Origin: Planctomyces sp.
GTDB lineage: Bacteria; Planctomycetota; Planctomycetia; Planctomycetales; Planctomycetaceae
Assembly: GCA_002702685.1 (NCBI GenBank)
Contig: PABD01000233.1
Span: forward strand, 1 to 43,227
Direction of reading: 5' to 3'
DNA: 43,227 nucleotides
Part shown: positions 25,763 to 34,793 of the stretch, piece after piece
Layout of the letters: each line of letters begins with the position of its first letter
Numbering within the stretch: position 1 is the stretch's first letter
Program-made: the position numbers and the translations under genes
Notes under the pieces: model-generated
What the model was told of the DNA's origin: nothing
Databases searched by the model: none
Seen by the model: the letters and a program-made list of their open reading frames with translations, nothing else

Positions 25763-27154
25763 ATGCGCATCGCCCGAACACTTCTGTATACTCTGCTTCT
25801 GACATGTTCGACGCTCGTCACGAGTTCGCTCGCGGCCGCAGAGAAACCGAACATCATCTACATCATGGCGGATGACCTCGGTTACGGTGACCTCAGTATT
25901 TACGGTCAGAAGTTGATCGAGACTCCCAACATCGACCGTCTCGGCAAAGAGGGAATGCTCTTCACCCAGTTCTACGCAGGGTCTACTGTCTGCGCCCCGT
26001 CACGCTGCGTACTGATGACAGGGCTCCACACCGGGCACTGCTACATCCGCGGCAACGCACGCCTCAATCTGCCTCCTGAAGAAGAGACCGTCGCCGAAGT
26101 TCTCAAGCCGGCGGGATACACGTGCGGCCTCTTCGGTAAATGGGGGCTGGGCCAGGAAGACAGTACCGGCCTGCCGACGCGGCAGGGCTTCGATCAGTTC
26201 TTCGGCTACCTCGATCAGGGACACGCGCATAACTACTACCCGACGTTTCTGATCAAAAATGAAGAGCGATACCCGCTGAAAAATGTCGTTCCTGATGCCA
26301 AAGAGTCGGGTGCGGGGAAAGCATCGAAGAAGGTTGAATACAGTCACGATGTCATCTTCGATCAGATGATGCAATTCGTGGATGATCACCATAAGGAGCC
26401 ATTCTTCCTGTACTGGGCCGATACCATTCCGCACGCGAACAACGAAGCGCGGGACGAAGGCATGGAAGTCCCCGACCTGGGCCAATACGCCGACAGAGAC
26501 TGGACACCGGGAGAGAAAGGCTTCGCCGCGATGGTCGCGCGACTCGATCAGCACGTGGGCGAGTTGATGCAACGGCTCGAAGAGCTGGGGATCGATGACA
26601 ACACCATCATCTTCTTCACATCCGATAATGGTCCGCACAAGGAAGGGGGACGTAATCCGGATTTCTTTGATTCAAATGGTCCTCTTCGCGGGATTAAGCG
26701 CGCCTTGTATGATGGCGGTATCCGCGTGCCGATGCTGGTTCGCTGGCCCGGCAAGATTGAAGCAGGATCGAAGTCCGACTACATCGGGTACTTTGCCGAC
26801 TTCCTGCCGACGGCGGCGGAACTGGCGGGAGTCACCGCTCCAAGCGATATCGATGGTCTCAGCTTCGTCCCGACCCTGATGGGGAACGCCGATGATCAAC
26901 CCGAGCATGAATACCTCTACTGGGAATTCTATGAACAGGGTTCGCGCCAGGCTGTCCGGTTTGGCGACTACAAGGCCATCGTCGAGCCGATGTACAGCGA
27001 CAACATCGAAATCTACAATGTCACGAAGAATATCAGCGAGGAAGAGAATCTGGCCCGCGAGCGTCCTGATTTAATCAAGCAGGCTCGGTCTTATATCAAG
27101 GAAGCTCACACGCCCTCTCCCGATTGGGAGGTTCCGAAACAGAAACGGAAATGA
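25763..27154 (+). CDS. Secreted formylglycine-dependent sulfatase (S1 family)
   Basis: This 463-residue protein has a Sec signal peptide (1-26, ending SLAAAE). The sulfatase signature CAPSRCVLMTG has Cys77 as the residue matured to formylglycine (C-x-P-x-R). The calcium-site aspartates are D37/D38 in IYIMADDLGYGD, and SDNGPHKEGG supplies the later D-N pair. GKWGLG is the normal G-K-W motif. The length is usual. It hydrolyses a sulfate ester, probably on a sulfated polysaccharide, but the substrate class cannot be read from sequence. The start is ATG 25763 with GAGAG upstream. It lies 82 bp before the aldolase-family gene on the same strand. Confidence 0.92.
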   Translation: MRIARTLLYTLLLTCSTLVTSSLAAAEKPNIIYIMADDLGYGDLSIYGQKLIETPNIDRLGKEGMLFTQFYAGSTVCAPSRCVLMTGLHTGHCYIRGNARLNLPPEEETVAEVLKPAGYTCGLFGKWGLGQEDSTGLPTRQGFDQFFGYLDQGHAHNYYPTFLIKNEERYPLKNVVPDAKESGAGKASKKVEYSHDVIFDQMMQFVDDHHKEPFFLYWADTIPHANNEARDEGMEVPDLGQYADRDWTPGEKGFAAMVARLDQHVGELMQRLEELGIDDNTIIFFTSDNGPHKEGGRNPDFFDSNGPLRGIKRALYDGGIRVPMLVRWPGKIEAGSKSDYIGYFADFLPTAAELAGVTAPSDIDGLSFVPTLMGNADDQPEHEYLYWEFYEQGSRQAVRFGDYKAIVEPMYSDNIEIYNVTKNISEEENLARERPDLIKQARSYIKEAHTPSPDWEVPKQKRK

Positions 27155-27236
27155 GGCCCGTTCTCGCGCCGCCAGTCGGGCATTGATCAACAACCATAGA
27201 CACACACCCTTAAATTTCGAGCAAGAACATTCAACT

Positions 27237-28202
27237 ATGACGACACCGACTTCCACTCTGGTCAATCCTATCGGCATGATTAAACCGCGGCGCAAGATCA
27301 AAGGGTACTCCGCGATTCTGTTGCCATTCCTCGAGAGTGGGGAGGTCGACTGGGATGCGTTCCGGCAGCATCTGAAACGGACGGTGGAAGCGGGATTAGT
27401 ACCGGCCGTGAATATGGATACCGGGTACATCAACCTGATCGACGAAAAGACACGCCTCGGTGTGCTGCGGGAGACCCGCGATCTGCTCGGTGGCAAGGAA
27501 TTCGTCGCGGGCGCTTTCGTCAAAGATCAAACCGGTGCCTCCTTCGATGGCGATACCTACAAGCAGCGGATGCAGGAGATTCAGGATCACCAGGGAACGC
27601 CTGTCATTTTCCAGTCGTTCGGACTTGTCGAACAGGACAACGATGGCATTCTCAATTCTTATCGGGATCTGGCGACGACCTGCGATCGCTTCTTCGGGTT
27701 CGAGTTGACCACTGACCTTGCTCCCTTCGGTGCGATTTATGATCTCGAGACCTACGCGGGGCTGATGGAGATCCGACAATGCGTGGGTGCAAAACATTCT
27801 TCGTTCCATCGTGAACCGGAGTGGGATCGTTTATTGCTTCGGGATCAGAAGCGTCCTGACTTCACCGTCTTCACCGGGAATGACTTCGCCATCGATATGG
27901 TGATGTATGGCAGCGATTACCTGCTTGGTCTGAGCACCTTCGCCCCGGATCTCTTTGCCAAACGCGACCGGATGTGGGAGCAGGGTGATCCGGCGTTCTA
28001 CGAACTGAACGACCAACTGCAATACCTCGGTTACTTCACCTTCCGCGCGCCTTCGGCCGGTTACAAACATTCCGCCGCCCAGTTTCATAAACTGCGCGGT
28101 TGGCTGGGCTGCAACGATACGCATCCCGACAACGCGAAACGCCCCGCATCGGATATCGACGTGCTGCGAGAACTGGGGCAGCGGATGGGCGTTGTCGAGT
28201 AA
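27237..28202 (+). CDS. DapA/N-acetylneuraminate lyase-family aldolase
   Basis: This 321-residue TIM-barrel protein has SAILLPF near the N-terminus and VPAVNMDTGYINLI in place of the usual GTTGE substrate loop. The Schiff-base lysine is probably K186 in the VGAKHSSF strand, followed by FTGNDFAIDMVMYGSDYLLG. The family condenses or cleaves pyruvate-type substrates. The substitution in the GTTGE loop argues against true dihydrodipicolinate synthase, so the substrate is unknown. ATG 27237 is chosen over 27183, since the sequence before it looks untranslated; the ribosome site is weak. The sulfatase upstream and cupin downstream suggest sugar-acid catabolism, which is inference. Confidence 0.8.
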   Translation: MTTPTSTLVNPIGMIKPRRKIKGYSAILLPFLESGEVDWDAFRQHLKRTVEAGLVPAVNMDTGYINLIDEKTRLGVLRETRDLLGGKEFVAGAFVKDQTGASFDGDTYKQRMQEIQDHQGTPVIFQSFGLVEQDNDGILNSYRDLATTCDRFFGFELTTDLAPFGAIYDLETYAGLMEIRQCVGAKHSSFHREPEWDRLLLRDQKRPDFTVFTGNDFAIDMVMYGSDYLLGLSTFAPDLFAKRDRMWEQGDPAFYELNDQLQYLGYFTFRAPSAGYKHSAAQFHKLRGWLGCNDTHPDNAKRPASDIDVLRELGQRMGVVE

Positions 28203-28239
28203 TACGTCCACACCCGCAACCAACCTCTCCTTTTGAATT

Positions 28240-28351
28240 CTCCGTGAATACCCACTCGAAACCTTCACGGAGTTCTTCTACACTGCAGGCGCTGTACAGC
28301 GTCTGTATCGTTTACGCTTTCTGTCAACGACACCAGTGAACCTTCACGGAG
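28240..28351 (+). promoter_or_regulatory. Possible RBS-sequestering switch ahead of the cupin gene
   Basis: AACCTTCACGGAG occurs twice (28260-28272 and 28339-28351), and the second copy overlaps the cupin Shine-Dalgarno GGAG. An upstream CTCCGTGAA at 28240-28248 is complementary to TTCACGGAG in either copy. Two mutually exclusive hairpins are therefore possible, one of which would hide the ribosome site. This is read directly from sequence; function is inference. Confidence 0.35.
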
Positions 28352-28358
28352 AGAGAAC

Positions 28359-28724
28359 ATGCCACGAGTCATCAGTGCCCCCATGACGATCGAAGCGGTC
28401 GGTACCAAGCCGAAGCAGATTGAAGAATATGTCGGTCGCGCGAATACCGATATGTCCGACATTTCCGTTGCCCGGATGGTTTCGCCCCAGGGTTGGGAAG
28501 AGCCGGGGCAACGACCCGAGTTCCGAGAGATTACGCTGGTGCTCAACGGCATGCTCAACGTCACGACCGAAATGGGCGAGCTCATCATCCGCGCGGGACA
28601 GGCCGTCATTACCGAACCGGGAGAATGGATCCGTTACAGCACTCCGGAAGAAGGGGGAGCCGAATACGTCGCGATCTGTCTTCCCGCCTTTTCCCCGGAG
28701 ACGGTGAATCGGGACGAGGAGTAG
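28359..28724 (+). CDS. Small cupin-domain protein
   Basis: This 121-residue single cupin barrel has RPEFREITLVLNGMLNV (cupin motif 1 region, with no full set of histidines) and GQAVITEPGEWIRYSTPEEGGAEYVAICLP (motif 2 region). With most metal-binding histidines absent, it may bind a ligand rather than a catalytic metal. The start is ATG 28359, seven bases after GGAG. The stop lies nine bases from the stop of the convergent CNNM gene. The role is unknown; the sulfatase and aldolase upstream are on the same strand, but 156 bp of possible regulatory sequence intervenes. Confidence 0.75.
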   Translation: MPRVISAPMTIEAVGTKPKQIEEYVGRANTDMSDISVARMVSPQGWEEPGQRPEFREITLVLNGMLNVTTEMGELIIRAGQAVITEPGEWIRYSTPEEGGAEYVAICLPAFSPETVNRDEE

Positions 28725-28733
28725 CGCTCACCG

Positions 28734-29747
28734 TCAATTCGTTGAGACGAGCGCCTTCGCCCCGGTCTGATTGGGACGGAAGAGTTGAGCCGTGAGTCCA
28801 CGCTGGTTGATGGTGCCCAGCAGCTGTTTCCCATCGTAGACGACCCCGTGATCCGTTCCCTCTTCACGCAATAACAGCAGTGCCTGTAGTTTCGTGTTTT
28901 TGATGTCGATATTCGGCATGATGTTGAAGACATCCTGCAGTTCTTCCGGTTCGAGCAGCACATCCACGACGCGGACGTAGGCGTACCAGTCCTGGGGTTT
29001 ACCACGATGGTGCAGCAGCACATGCGTCAGTCCGTAGCGGCGCGCGTAAGCGAGAATTTCTTCCCGGGAAGCATCTTCGGACAGGCCTAGGATGCGGTCC
29101 AGTGGCGTCATCGAAGAGGTGATCGGTCGGTCGGCGATCTGCATCAAACCGCTGATCAGATTGCTTTGAATCTCGGAGAGAATACCTTCCTGCCGCCCGC
29201 GACTCAGCACCTGCACCAGTCGCGTGCGCCCGAGGAACAAGTCGAGCGTGCGGTTTTCCGCGCGGGAGAACTTTTCGATCAGCTTGGTAAAGCCAATAAG
29301 CGGCAGACTGACGATCCAGAAGGCGTAATAAAACCAGATGAACATTCTCGCATTGTGACGTAACAGCGTGAGCGGAGATCGGTAATAGAGGTTCTTGGGG
29401 ACGAGTTCGCCGAAGATGAAGATGATGGGCGAGAAGGCTAACGTCGCAATGACTTCCCCCCAGTCTCCGTGCGATGTCGAGAATCGACTGGTCCCATGTC
29501 CGATGGCGAAGGTCGTGAGGTAGTTGGCGATGTTGTTCCCGATCAGCGTCGTGGCGACGAAATGGCTCGGGTGATTCGAAAACCACAATAATCGCTGCGC
29601 GGTCCTGTCGCCCGACTGCGCGTCGAGGTTCAGCCGCAGGAAACTGGCGCGATAGAAGCCCGTTTCACTGCCGCTGAAGAAGAACGACAGCCGCAGCCCG
29701 ATCAGCAGCATGATAAGTGCAACAGTAAGATGCAGAAGTAGCGACAT
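28734..29747 (-). CDS. CNNM/DUF21-domain membrane protein with CBS region, lacking CorC domain
   Basis: This 337-residue protein has a four-helix DUF21 (CNNM) domain at 1-150 with the signature SFFFSGSETGFY, NNIANYLTTFAIG and FGELVPKNLYY. A CBS-pair-like region follows (about 200-320; SSMTPLDRILGLSEDAS, LLHHRGKPQDWYAYV). It ends without the CorC/HlyC domain that its neighbour has. The family is linked to magnesium/cobalt transport or sensing, not haemolysis. The start is ATG 29747. It lies 65 bp after the related longer gene, and the two are probably co-transcribed paralogues that may work as a heteromer. Confidence 0.85.
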   Translation of the reverse strand: MSLLLHLTVALIMLLIGLRLSFFFSGSETGFYRASFLRLNLDAQSGDRTAQRLLWFSNHPSHFVATTLIGNNIANYLTTFAIGHGTSRFSTSHGDWGEVIATLAFSPIIFIFGELVPKNLYYRSPLTLLRHNARMFIWFYYAFWIVSLPLIGFTKLIEKFSRAENRTLDLFLGRTRLVQVLSRGRQEGILSEIQSNLISGLMQIADRPITSSMTPLDRILGLSEDASREEILAYARRYGLTHVLLHHRGKPQDWYAYVRVVDVLLEPEELQDVFNIMPNIDIKNTKLQALLLLREEGTDHGVVYDGKQLLGTINQRGLTAQLFRPNQTGAKALVSTN

Positions 29748-29812
29748 GGGATTGTGGGTCTGAAGTGAAAAGGAAATACGTTAACGAGTCTTCGAGTCAA
29801 TCAGTCATGAGG

Positions 29813-31102
29813 TTAGTCGGTGATATCACTGGAGACCGGTTGTTGTGTGACGAGAAATCGGTACTGGCCCACCTTCGATACGTGGACCACTTTGAAATCG
29901 AAGCCCTGCCAGGGGACATGGTCTCCCAGCTTGGGGAGTCGGTCGAGTTGTTCGGAGATCATTCCGGCGATCGTCATCTGACCATCCTGCGTTCCCTGGA
30001 AATCAATTTCGAAACGGGCGCAGAAATGACGGAGGGTCGTCATGCCTTCGACGTGATAGCGTCCGGGTCCGATTTCGAGAATCGGATCGCGGCGCAGTAG
30101 TCGTCTGGCGCGGGAAGGTTGCGGCATGACGATGGTATCGATCAGATCTTCCTGCGTGATCACCCCGATCGTTTCCCCGTATTCATTCACCACAGCCGCG
30201 ACCGTCGTATAGCTCTGCTGCAGGATCTGAAGCGCGGTTGCGAGGTCGGCACACCAGGGGACGTAGACGAGATCATCTAACGTCAGCTCCTGTTTGCGAC
30301 CACTCAACTTAGTGAAGTTGTGCAGCGAGAAAACATGCCCCGCTTCTTCTTTGGGGTTACTGTTCTGCACGAGCACGAAGTCGCCGCGAGGTTTGATTTC
30401 ATTCAATTGATTCATCTTGAGCGGCCCGGTCACGACTTCGTACGTACCTCGGGGGCGCATTACTTCTTCGACCTTGATCTCGGACAGGTCGAGAATGTTG
30501 TGGAGGATCTGATGTTCGATCTTGATGATCTCTTCGGAGAGCTGGAACGCATCGACCGCGCGCTCCAGATCTTCCGGGCGCAGTACGGGTTCCCGGTCGA
30601 TGGTGGGCCAGAAGGTCCGCCGGACGAGTCGGGTCAACCAGGCAAGAAACGGAATGATTGGATCGAGCGCTCGCACGGCGGCCGCGAGTGGCCAGCTCGC
30701 GGTGGTGGCGATTTTCCGCCGGGCGAAGACGGCGATGCTCTTGGGGATGACCTCGCCGAACAGAATGAGTCCGAACAGACTGAAGACGCTGAACAGACCA
30801 GCTGCGACGTTCAGGCCGCTGGACGTCAGTCGCTGCGTGATGACGATGCTGACAGCGAAGTAAACCAGGTTGATGACCAGGTTCCAGAAAAGAATCGCCG
30901 TGAGAAGTCGGTCCGGATTACTGAGCAGAACCGCGACCAGACGTTCGCGGGGTTTACCAACACGCAGCGTGCGAATTTCGTCGTGCGAGAGATAGAAGAA
31001 GGATGTTTCCGAACCGGAAAAGAAACCGGAGGCGAGCGTGAGGAGCATCATCGCGATCAGGCCGGAGTACCAGAGTTCGGCAGACTCGATAAATTCGTTC
31101 AT
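29813..31102 (-). CDS. CNNM/CBS/CorC-type membrane protein (HlyC/CorC family)
   Basis: This 429-residue protein has the DUF21 domain (1-190; GFFSGSETSFFYLS, LFWNLVINLVYFAVS, FGEVIPKSIAVF). A CBS pair follows (about 205-330; EVMRPRGTYEVV, AAVVNEYGETIGVITQEDLID), then the small C-terminal CorC_HlyC domain (about 340-420; GRYHVEGMTTLRHF, GMISEQLDRLPKLGD). Members are implicated in divalent cation efflux or sensing. The start is ATG 31102, with GGGAGGAAA about twelve bases upstream. It is the first of the tandem pair; the 254 bp before it contain the 30-bp repeat array that ends the permease gene region. Confidence 0.88.
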   Translation of the reverse strand: MNEFIESAELWYSGLIAMMLLTLASGFFSGSETSFFYLSHDEIRTLRVGKPRERLVAVLLSNPDRLLTAILFWNLVINLVYFAVSIVITQRLTSSGLNVAAGLFSVFSLFGLILFGEVIPKSIAVFARRKIATTASWPLAAAVRALDPIIPFLAWLTRLVRRTFWPTIDREPVLRPEDLERAVDAFQLSEEIIKIEHQILHNILDLSEIKVEEVMRPRGTYEVVTGPLKMNQLNEIKPRGDFVLVQNSNPKEEAGHVFSLHNFTKLSGRKQELTLDDLVYVPWCADLATALQILQQSYTTVAAVVNEYGETIGVITQEDLIDTIVMPQPSRARRLLRRDPILEIGPGRYHVEGMTTLRHFCARFEIDFQGTQDGQMTIAGMISEQLDRLPKLGDHVPWQGFDFKVVHVSKVGQYRFLVTQQPVSSDITD

Positions 31103-31220
31103 CGAGTAATCAGTTTCCTCCCGGTTGTGTAATCAACAGTCTCGCGAATCGGGCAACGGACATCCCCGACACCGGGGAGATCGCACGTCTTACGCTAATC
31201 GATCAGAACGCGATTCGCAA

Positions 31221-31350
31221 TGTGAAAGATCTCGGCGAACGCGTCTCCGGTGTGAAAGATCTCGGCGACCGCGCCTTCAGTGTGAAAGATCTCGACGGCC
31301 TTGCCTCAGATGTGAAAGATCTCGGCGAAAGTGCATCGGGTGTGAAAGAA
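31221..31350. repeat. 30-bp tandem repeat array, four full units plus a partial fifth
   Basis: Units start at 31221, 31251, 31281, 31311 and 31341. Each begins with TGTGAAAGATCTCG (the partial fifth diverges after TGTGAAAGA), followed by about 16 variable bases. The array lies between the permease stop (31357) and the CNNM start (31102), and would be transcribed on the minus strand if these genes share an mRNA. Because 30 is a multiple of three, several frames stay open through it, but no protein start or ribosome site supports coding. Confidence 0.9.
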
Positions 31351-31356
31351 CCCGGT

Positions 31357-33087
31357 TCAGCTCTTGTCGTGCGACGATCGGCCGAGGGCGACGTCGAATT
31401 CGCTGATGGCGGGGATGACCATCGCCACCGTCGCGAAACCATACGCTCCTACGATCGCCAGGCAGACCCCCATCGTGCCGGAGAGCAGGAATTCGGTGAT
31501 CGCGTAGAAGGTGAGGAAGGGAAGGACTCCCGCCGCCATGGTGAGTGCGATGGAGGGGTTTTTGTTCGTAAGCGTCGCACCCAGGCCAATTCCTCCCGCC
31601 AGAATGAAGACGAGGAAGCTGGGAATCTGCAGGATGAATGAACCACGGGCTTCAACCAGCAGGATCATGAAAATGAAGATGCCGATAAAGAGGAAGAACA
31701 TGGTTCCCAGGCTCGCGGCGATCGACTGGCGGGTGCGGTCGTAGCTGAAACCGCAGTGCAGGCCGAGCATGGCGGCGAAGATGGAAAGGACGAGGAAACC
31801 GATCGAGGTGAACAGGAACTGTTCGAGGTTAAGCGCCCGCAGGTAGTATTGATACCCGATTAACACCACCGGGAGGACGATCAGCTCTTTGGTGTTGTAG
31901 AAGATGCCGGCCAGCTTGCCGAAGATGAACTCGCGGGGGCTGACATCCGTCACCAACAGTAACTCGAGCGTCAAACCGTCCCGTTCGTTGGTGAACGCGG
32001 TCACCGCCTGGGCATTGATGAGTAGCAGGCTGAGCAGGGCCAGCCCCACGAACGCGAGGCCGGGGAGTGAGATCAGCCCCATGATGAGTGACTGCTGCTC
32101 GGGATAGAGCGCGGCCATGTAAAAGATGTAACCGACAAAGAGTGCGATCAGTGTGTACACGATCTTGATGAACACGATCTTCCGCCCGTAGGCGCGGGTA
32201 CAGATCTCGCGCCAGATGATCGGGTTGTCCCAGACCTGGCGATGTTTGGTTCGTCCGGGAATGATCTCTGTCGATTTTTCCTTCGCCGCCAGATAAACGA
32301 AGCGGCTCGGATTCCATTTCCGCAGCTTGTACGAGGTGATCACATTGAGCACCACGCCGAGGCCGACGAGTGCCAGCACCGGTTTGAAGGCGTTCATGTG
32401 TGCTTCGCCCGTAGCGTGGAAGGGATCCAGAATCACGAACAGGGCGCGGAAGGGATCGAAGAGCGCCAGGAACTGACCGACTGCCGAGGTGGGGCCCAGC
32501 AGGCTGGTGGCGAACTCGAGTGCACCGATAAACATCGCCGCTCCCATGACGGAGATCGCGAGTATCTGGAACGTCTTCTCACGCCAGTAGGCAATCAAGG
32601 TCGACCAGCTGCCGGCCGTGAAGGCGGAAGCAAGGCAAAGGACCAGTACCCACAGAATCTGTTCGGTGGTCACCCCGCCGAGTTGTTGAATCAGAAACAG
32701 CACCGGGGCGGAGGCCGCGATGAGCACGGTGACGATCAGGAGCGCAGAGAAGAGTTTCCCCAGCACCATCTCGCGACTTTTCATGTCGGTCATGAGCAGG
32801 AGCAGCAGCGTGCGACCATCTTTCTCCTGGGAGACGTTGCTCGCGCAGAAGAGGAGGGCGAAGAAAATCACGAGGCAAAGCTGCACCGTGGAGACGAGTT
32901 GAAAAACGAGCGTGCCGAAGCGGGAGACCTCGCCGATGTTGCGGACTTCCTGCCAGCCGAAGGTCGTCTGGCTCGCCGTGTAGAGCAGCAGGAAGAGCGC
33001 GCCGATATAGCCGGTGCGAATCAGAAAATGTTTGATCGACCGGGGGGCCACACGGGCTTCCCGGGCAAAAATCGGTCCCGCGAACAC
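31357..33087 (-). CDS. ABC-2-type permease, two membrane halves fused
   Basis: This 576-residue protein has about twelve hydrophobic segments. Two equivalent cytoplasmic signatures are visible, SQEKDGRTLLLLLMTDMKSRE and NERDGLTLELLLVTDVSPRE, each followed by a GKL helix. The protein is therefore an internal duplication of an ABC-2 permease. No ATP-binding partner is encoded next to it in the window. The start is GTG 33087, preceded by CTGGAG with good spacing; the longer frame to 33153 runs through a G-rich stretch with no ribosome site. ABC-2 transporters export drugs, lipids or polysaccharides; the substrate here is unknown. The stop is seven bases from the 30-bp array. Confidence 0.78.
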   Translation of the reverse strand: MFAGPIFAREARVAPRSIKHFLIRTGYIGALFLLLYTASQTTFGWQEVRNIGEVSRFGTLVFQLVSTVQLCLVIFFALLFCASNVSQEKDGRTLLLLLMTDMKSREMVLGKLFSALLIVTVLIAASAPVLFLIQQLGGVTTEQILWVLVLCLASAFTAGSWSTLIAYWREKTFQILAISVMGAAMFIGALEFATSLLGPTSAVGQFLALFDPFRALFVILDPFHATGEAHMNAFKPVLALVGLGVVLNVITSYKLRKWNPSRFVYLAAKEKSTEIIPGRTKHRQVWDNPIIWREICTRAYGRKIVFIKIVYTLIALFVGYIFYMAALYPEQQSLIMGLISLPGLAFVGLALLSLLLINAQAVTAFTNERDGLTLELLLVTDVSPREFIFGKLAGIFYNTKELIVLPVVLIGYQYYLRALNLEQFLFTSIGFLVLSIFAAMLGLHCGFSYDRTRQSIAASLGTMFFLFIGIFIFMILLVEARGSFILQIPSFLVFILAGGIGLGATLTNKNPSIALTMAAGVLPFLTFYAITEFLLSGTMGVCLAIVGAYGFATVAMVIPAISEFDVALGRSSHDKS

Positions 33088-33440
33088 GGTTAACTCCAGA
33101 GGGGGGCGGTCAGATGGGAACAGAGAACGGCCCGCAACGGAACCTGTCCGCACCGGGGGGCAATTTTACGTACGTTCCGCGACCGGGAATTGTTTAGGAA
33201 ACTTGGAAAAGGAATGGCGGAATCCCGTTCAGAATCAACGACGACCTGCTTCGTTGATTGAGCCAGGAACTTGCGGGAACGCCAAATGGAGAAGAGCCCG
33301 AGTATAAGGCTCGATCAGGGCGGAGCCAAGGGGGGACCTGTCTCACGCAGGCAGGAAGGAACTGACTGGCGGCTTCGAGCTTCCCATTTTGTTCGGGGTC
33401 TGGTGTATGTTGTACAGGCAGTGGGCGACCGACCTGTGGG
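33088..33440 (-). other. Intergenic stretch between phnW and permease gene
   Basis: This 353-bp stretch should hold the permease promoter and the end of the phn transcript. I see no clear U-tract terminator and no convincing promoter or gene in it. Confidence 0.4.
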
Positions 33441-34595
33441 TCACGCCCCCGTTTCTGGGAGGTCGACGCCCATTTCGACCAGCGTCTCCCGGATCGTTTT
33501 CACCAGCAACCGGATATCGTCCGGGTAGACGTGACCGATATTGCCTACGCGGAAGGTATCGGCGTCGCTCACTTTGCCGGGGTAGAGCACGAAGCGTTTG
33601 GATTTCATCCGGTCGTAGAAATTCGGGAAACTGAAGTTCTCGCTGTCAGGATACAGGACGGACGTAATGATGACCGACTGGTATTCATCCGGCAGCAACG
33701 TTTGCAGGCCGATTTTTCTCAGCCCCTCGACGAGCGTCCGCTGGTTTTCCGTGTAGCGGGCATGACGGGCGACGATCCCCCCTTCCTGGGTCAACTCATG
33801 GAGGGCCTGCAGACAGGCGAGGACGACGTGCGTCGGTGAGGTATACCGGAACTTTCCGTGGTTCTTTTCCATCTCCTGCCATTGATCGTAAAGATCGAAT
33901 GAGAGCGAGCGTGCCCAGCCCTTCGTCCGTTCCAGCAGATCGCGCCGCGCGATGATAAAGCCGAAACCGGGAACCCCTTCAATGCATTTGTTGGCCGAGG
34001 AGATGAGGTAGTCGGCGGACAGGGTCTCCATACTCATCGGGTAACCGGCGAAAGACGACATGGCATCGACGATATAGACGCGCCCCGTCTCTTTCACGAT
34101 GCGGCCGACTTCCGCGGCGGGGTTCAACATGCCGGTGGTCGTTTCGCAATGCACCATCGTCACGTGGGTGATTTCGGGATCGGCTTCCAGTTTCGCACGA
34201 AGTTCGGTGAGGTCCGGCGGGGAAACTTCCGGTTGAATATACTCGACAAGCGGAATCTGCAACCGCCGCACGATCTCGGCCAGACGCGCGCCGTACTTAC
34301 CGTTGCTGATGACAAGCACTTTACCCGTCGGCGGAACCGCCGAACCGATCGTCGCTTCCACGGCGAACGTACCACTTCCCTGCATGAGGACGGCAGTGTA
34401 ATCCTCGAGATGCCCCGTTTCTTCGACACCCGACTCGATCGTCGCCAGGCGAATGAGCCGCTGCCGGAGTTCATTCACTTGGGCATTGTAGTCGACATCC
34501 CATGTCGAGTAGTCATGTAACATCGCCTGACGCACGGTCCGCGTCGTGCTCAAGGGACCGGGAGTCAACAACAGGTAGGGGATATCAGGGTCCAT
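33441..34595 (-). CDS. phnW: 2-aminoethylphosphonate-pyruvate transaminase
   Basis: This 384-residue fold-type I PLP enzyme moves the amino group of 2-aminoethylphosphonate to pyruvate, giving phosphonoacetaldehyde and alanine. It has LLTPGPLSTT at 9-18 (a family hallmark), QGSGTFAVEA, VHCETTTGM, D177 in YIVDAMSSF, and the PLP lysine K203 in SSANKCIEGVPGFGF. ATG 34595 (MDPDIPYLLLTPGP) is chosen; the longer frame upstream is the 198-bp gap to phnX and has no family similarity. That gap is long enough for a separate promoter. Confidence 0.92.
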   Translation of the reverse strand: MDPDIPYLLLTPGPLSTTRTVRQAMLHDYSTWDVDYNAQVNELRQRLIRLATIESGVEETGHLEDYTAVLMQGSGTFAVEATIGSAVPPTGKVLVISNGKYGARLAEIVRRLQIPLVEYIQPEVSPPDLTELRAKLEADPEITHVTMVHCETTTGMLNPAAEVGRIVKETGRVYIVDAMSSFAGYPMSMETLSADYLISSANKCIEGVPGFGFIIARRDLLERTKGWARSLSFDLYDQWQEMEKNHGKFRYTSPTHVVLACLQALHELTQEGGIVARHARYTENQRTLVEGLRKIGLQTLLPDEYQSVIITSVLYPDSENFSFPNFYDRMKSKRFVLYPGKVSDADTFRVGNIGHVYPDDIRLLVKTIRETLVEMGVDLPETGA

Positions 34596-34793
34596 CGTGG
34601 TTTCTTTTTGTAGAAGGGTGGCCCAGACAATCTCGCAAGAGTTATCTGGGTACCGCAGGCACACACAAGTGTTGAAAGCTGGTAGGTGTGATACGGTGAA
34701 ACGAGCAAGCCCGATTGCGGAGGTTACTTCGAGGGTGTGACCGTCTTGCCTGAGCAGTGGCACCCCATTTCCAATACTGTCTTCTCTCTACTC

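Noticed and set aside
31221-31350. CRISPR array
   Set aside because: The conserved part is only about 14 bp, the spacers are too short and related to each other, and no cas gene is in the window.
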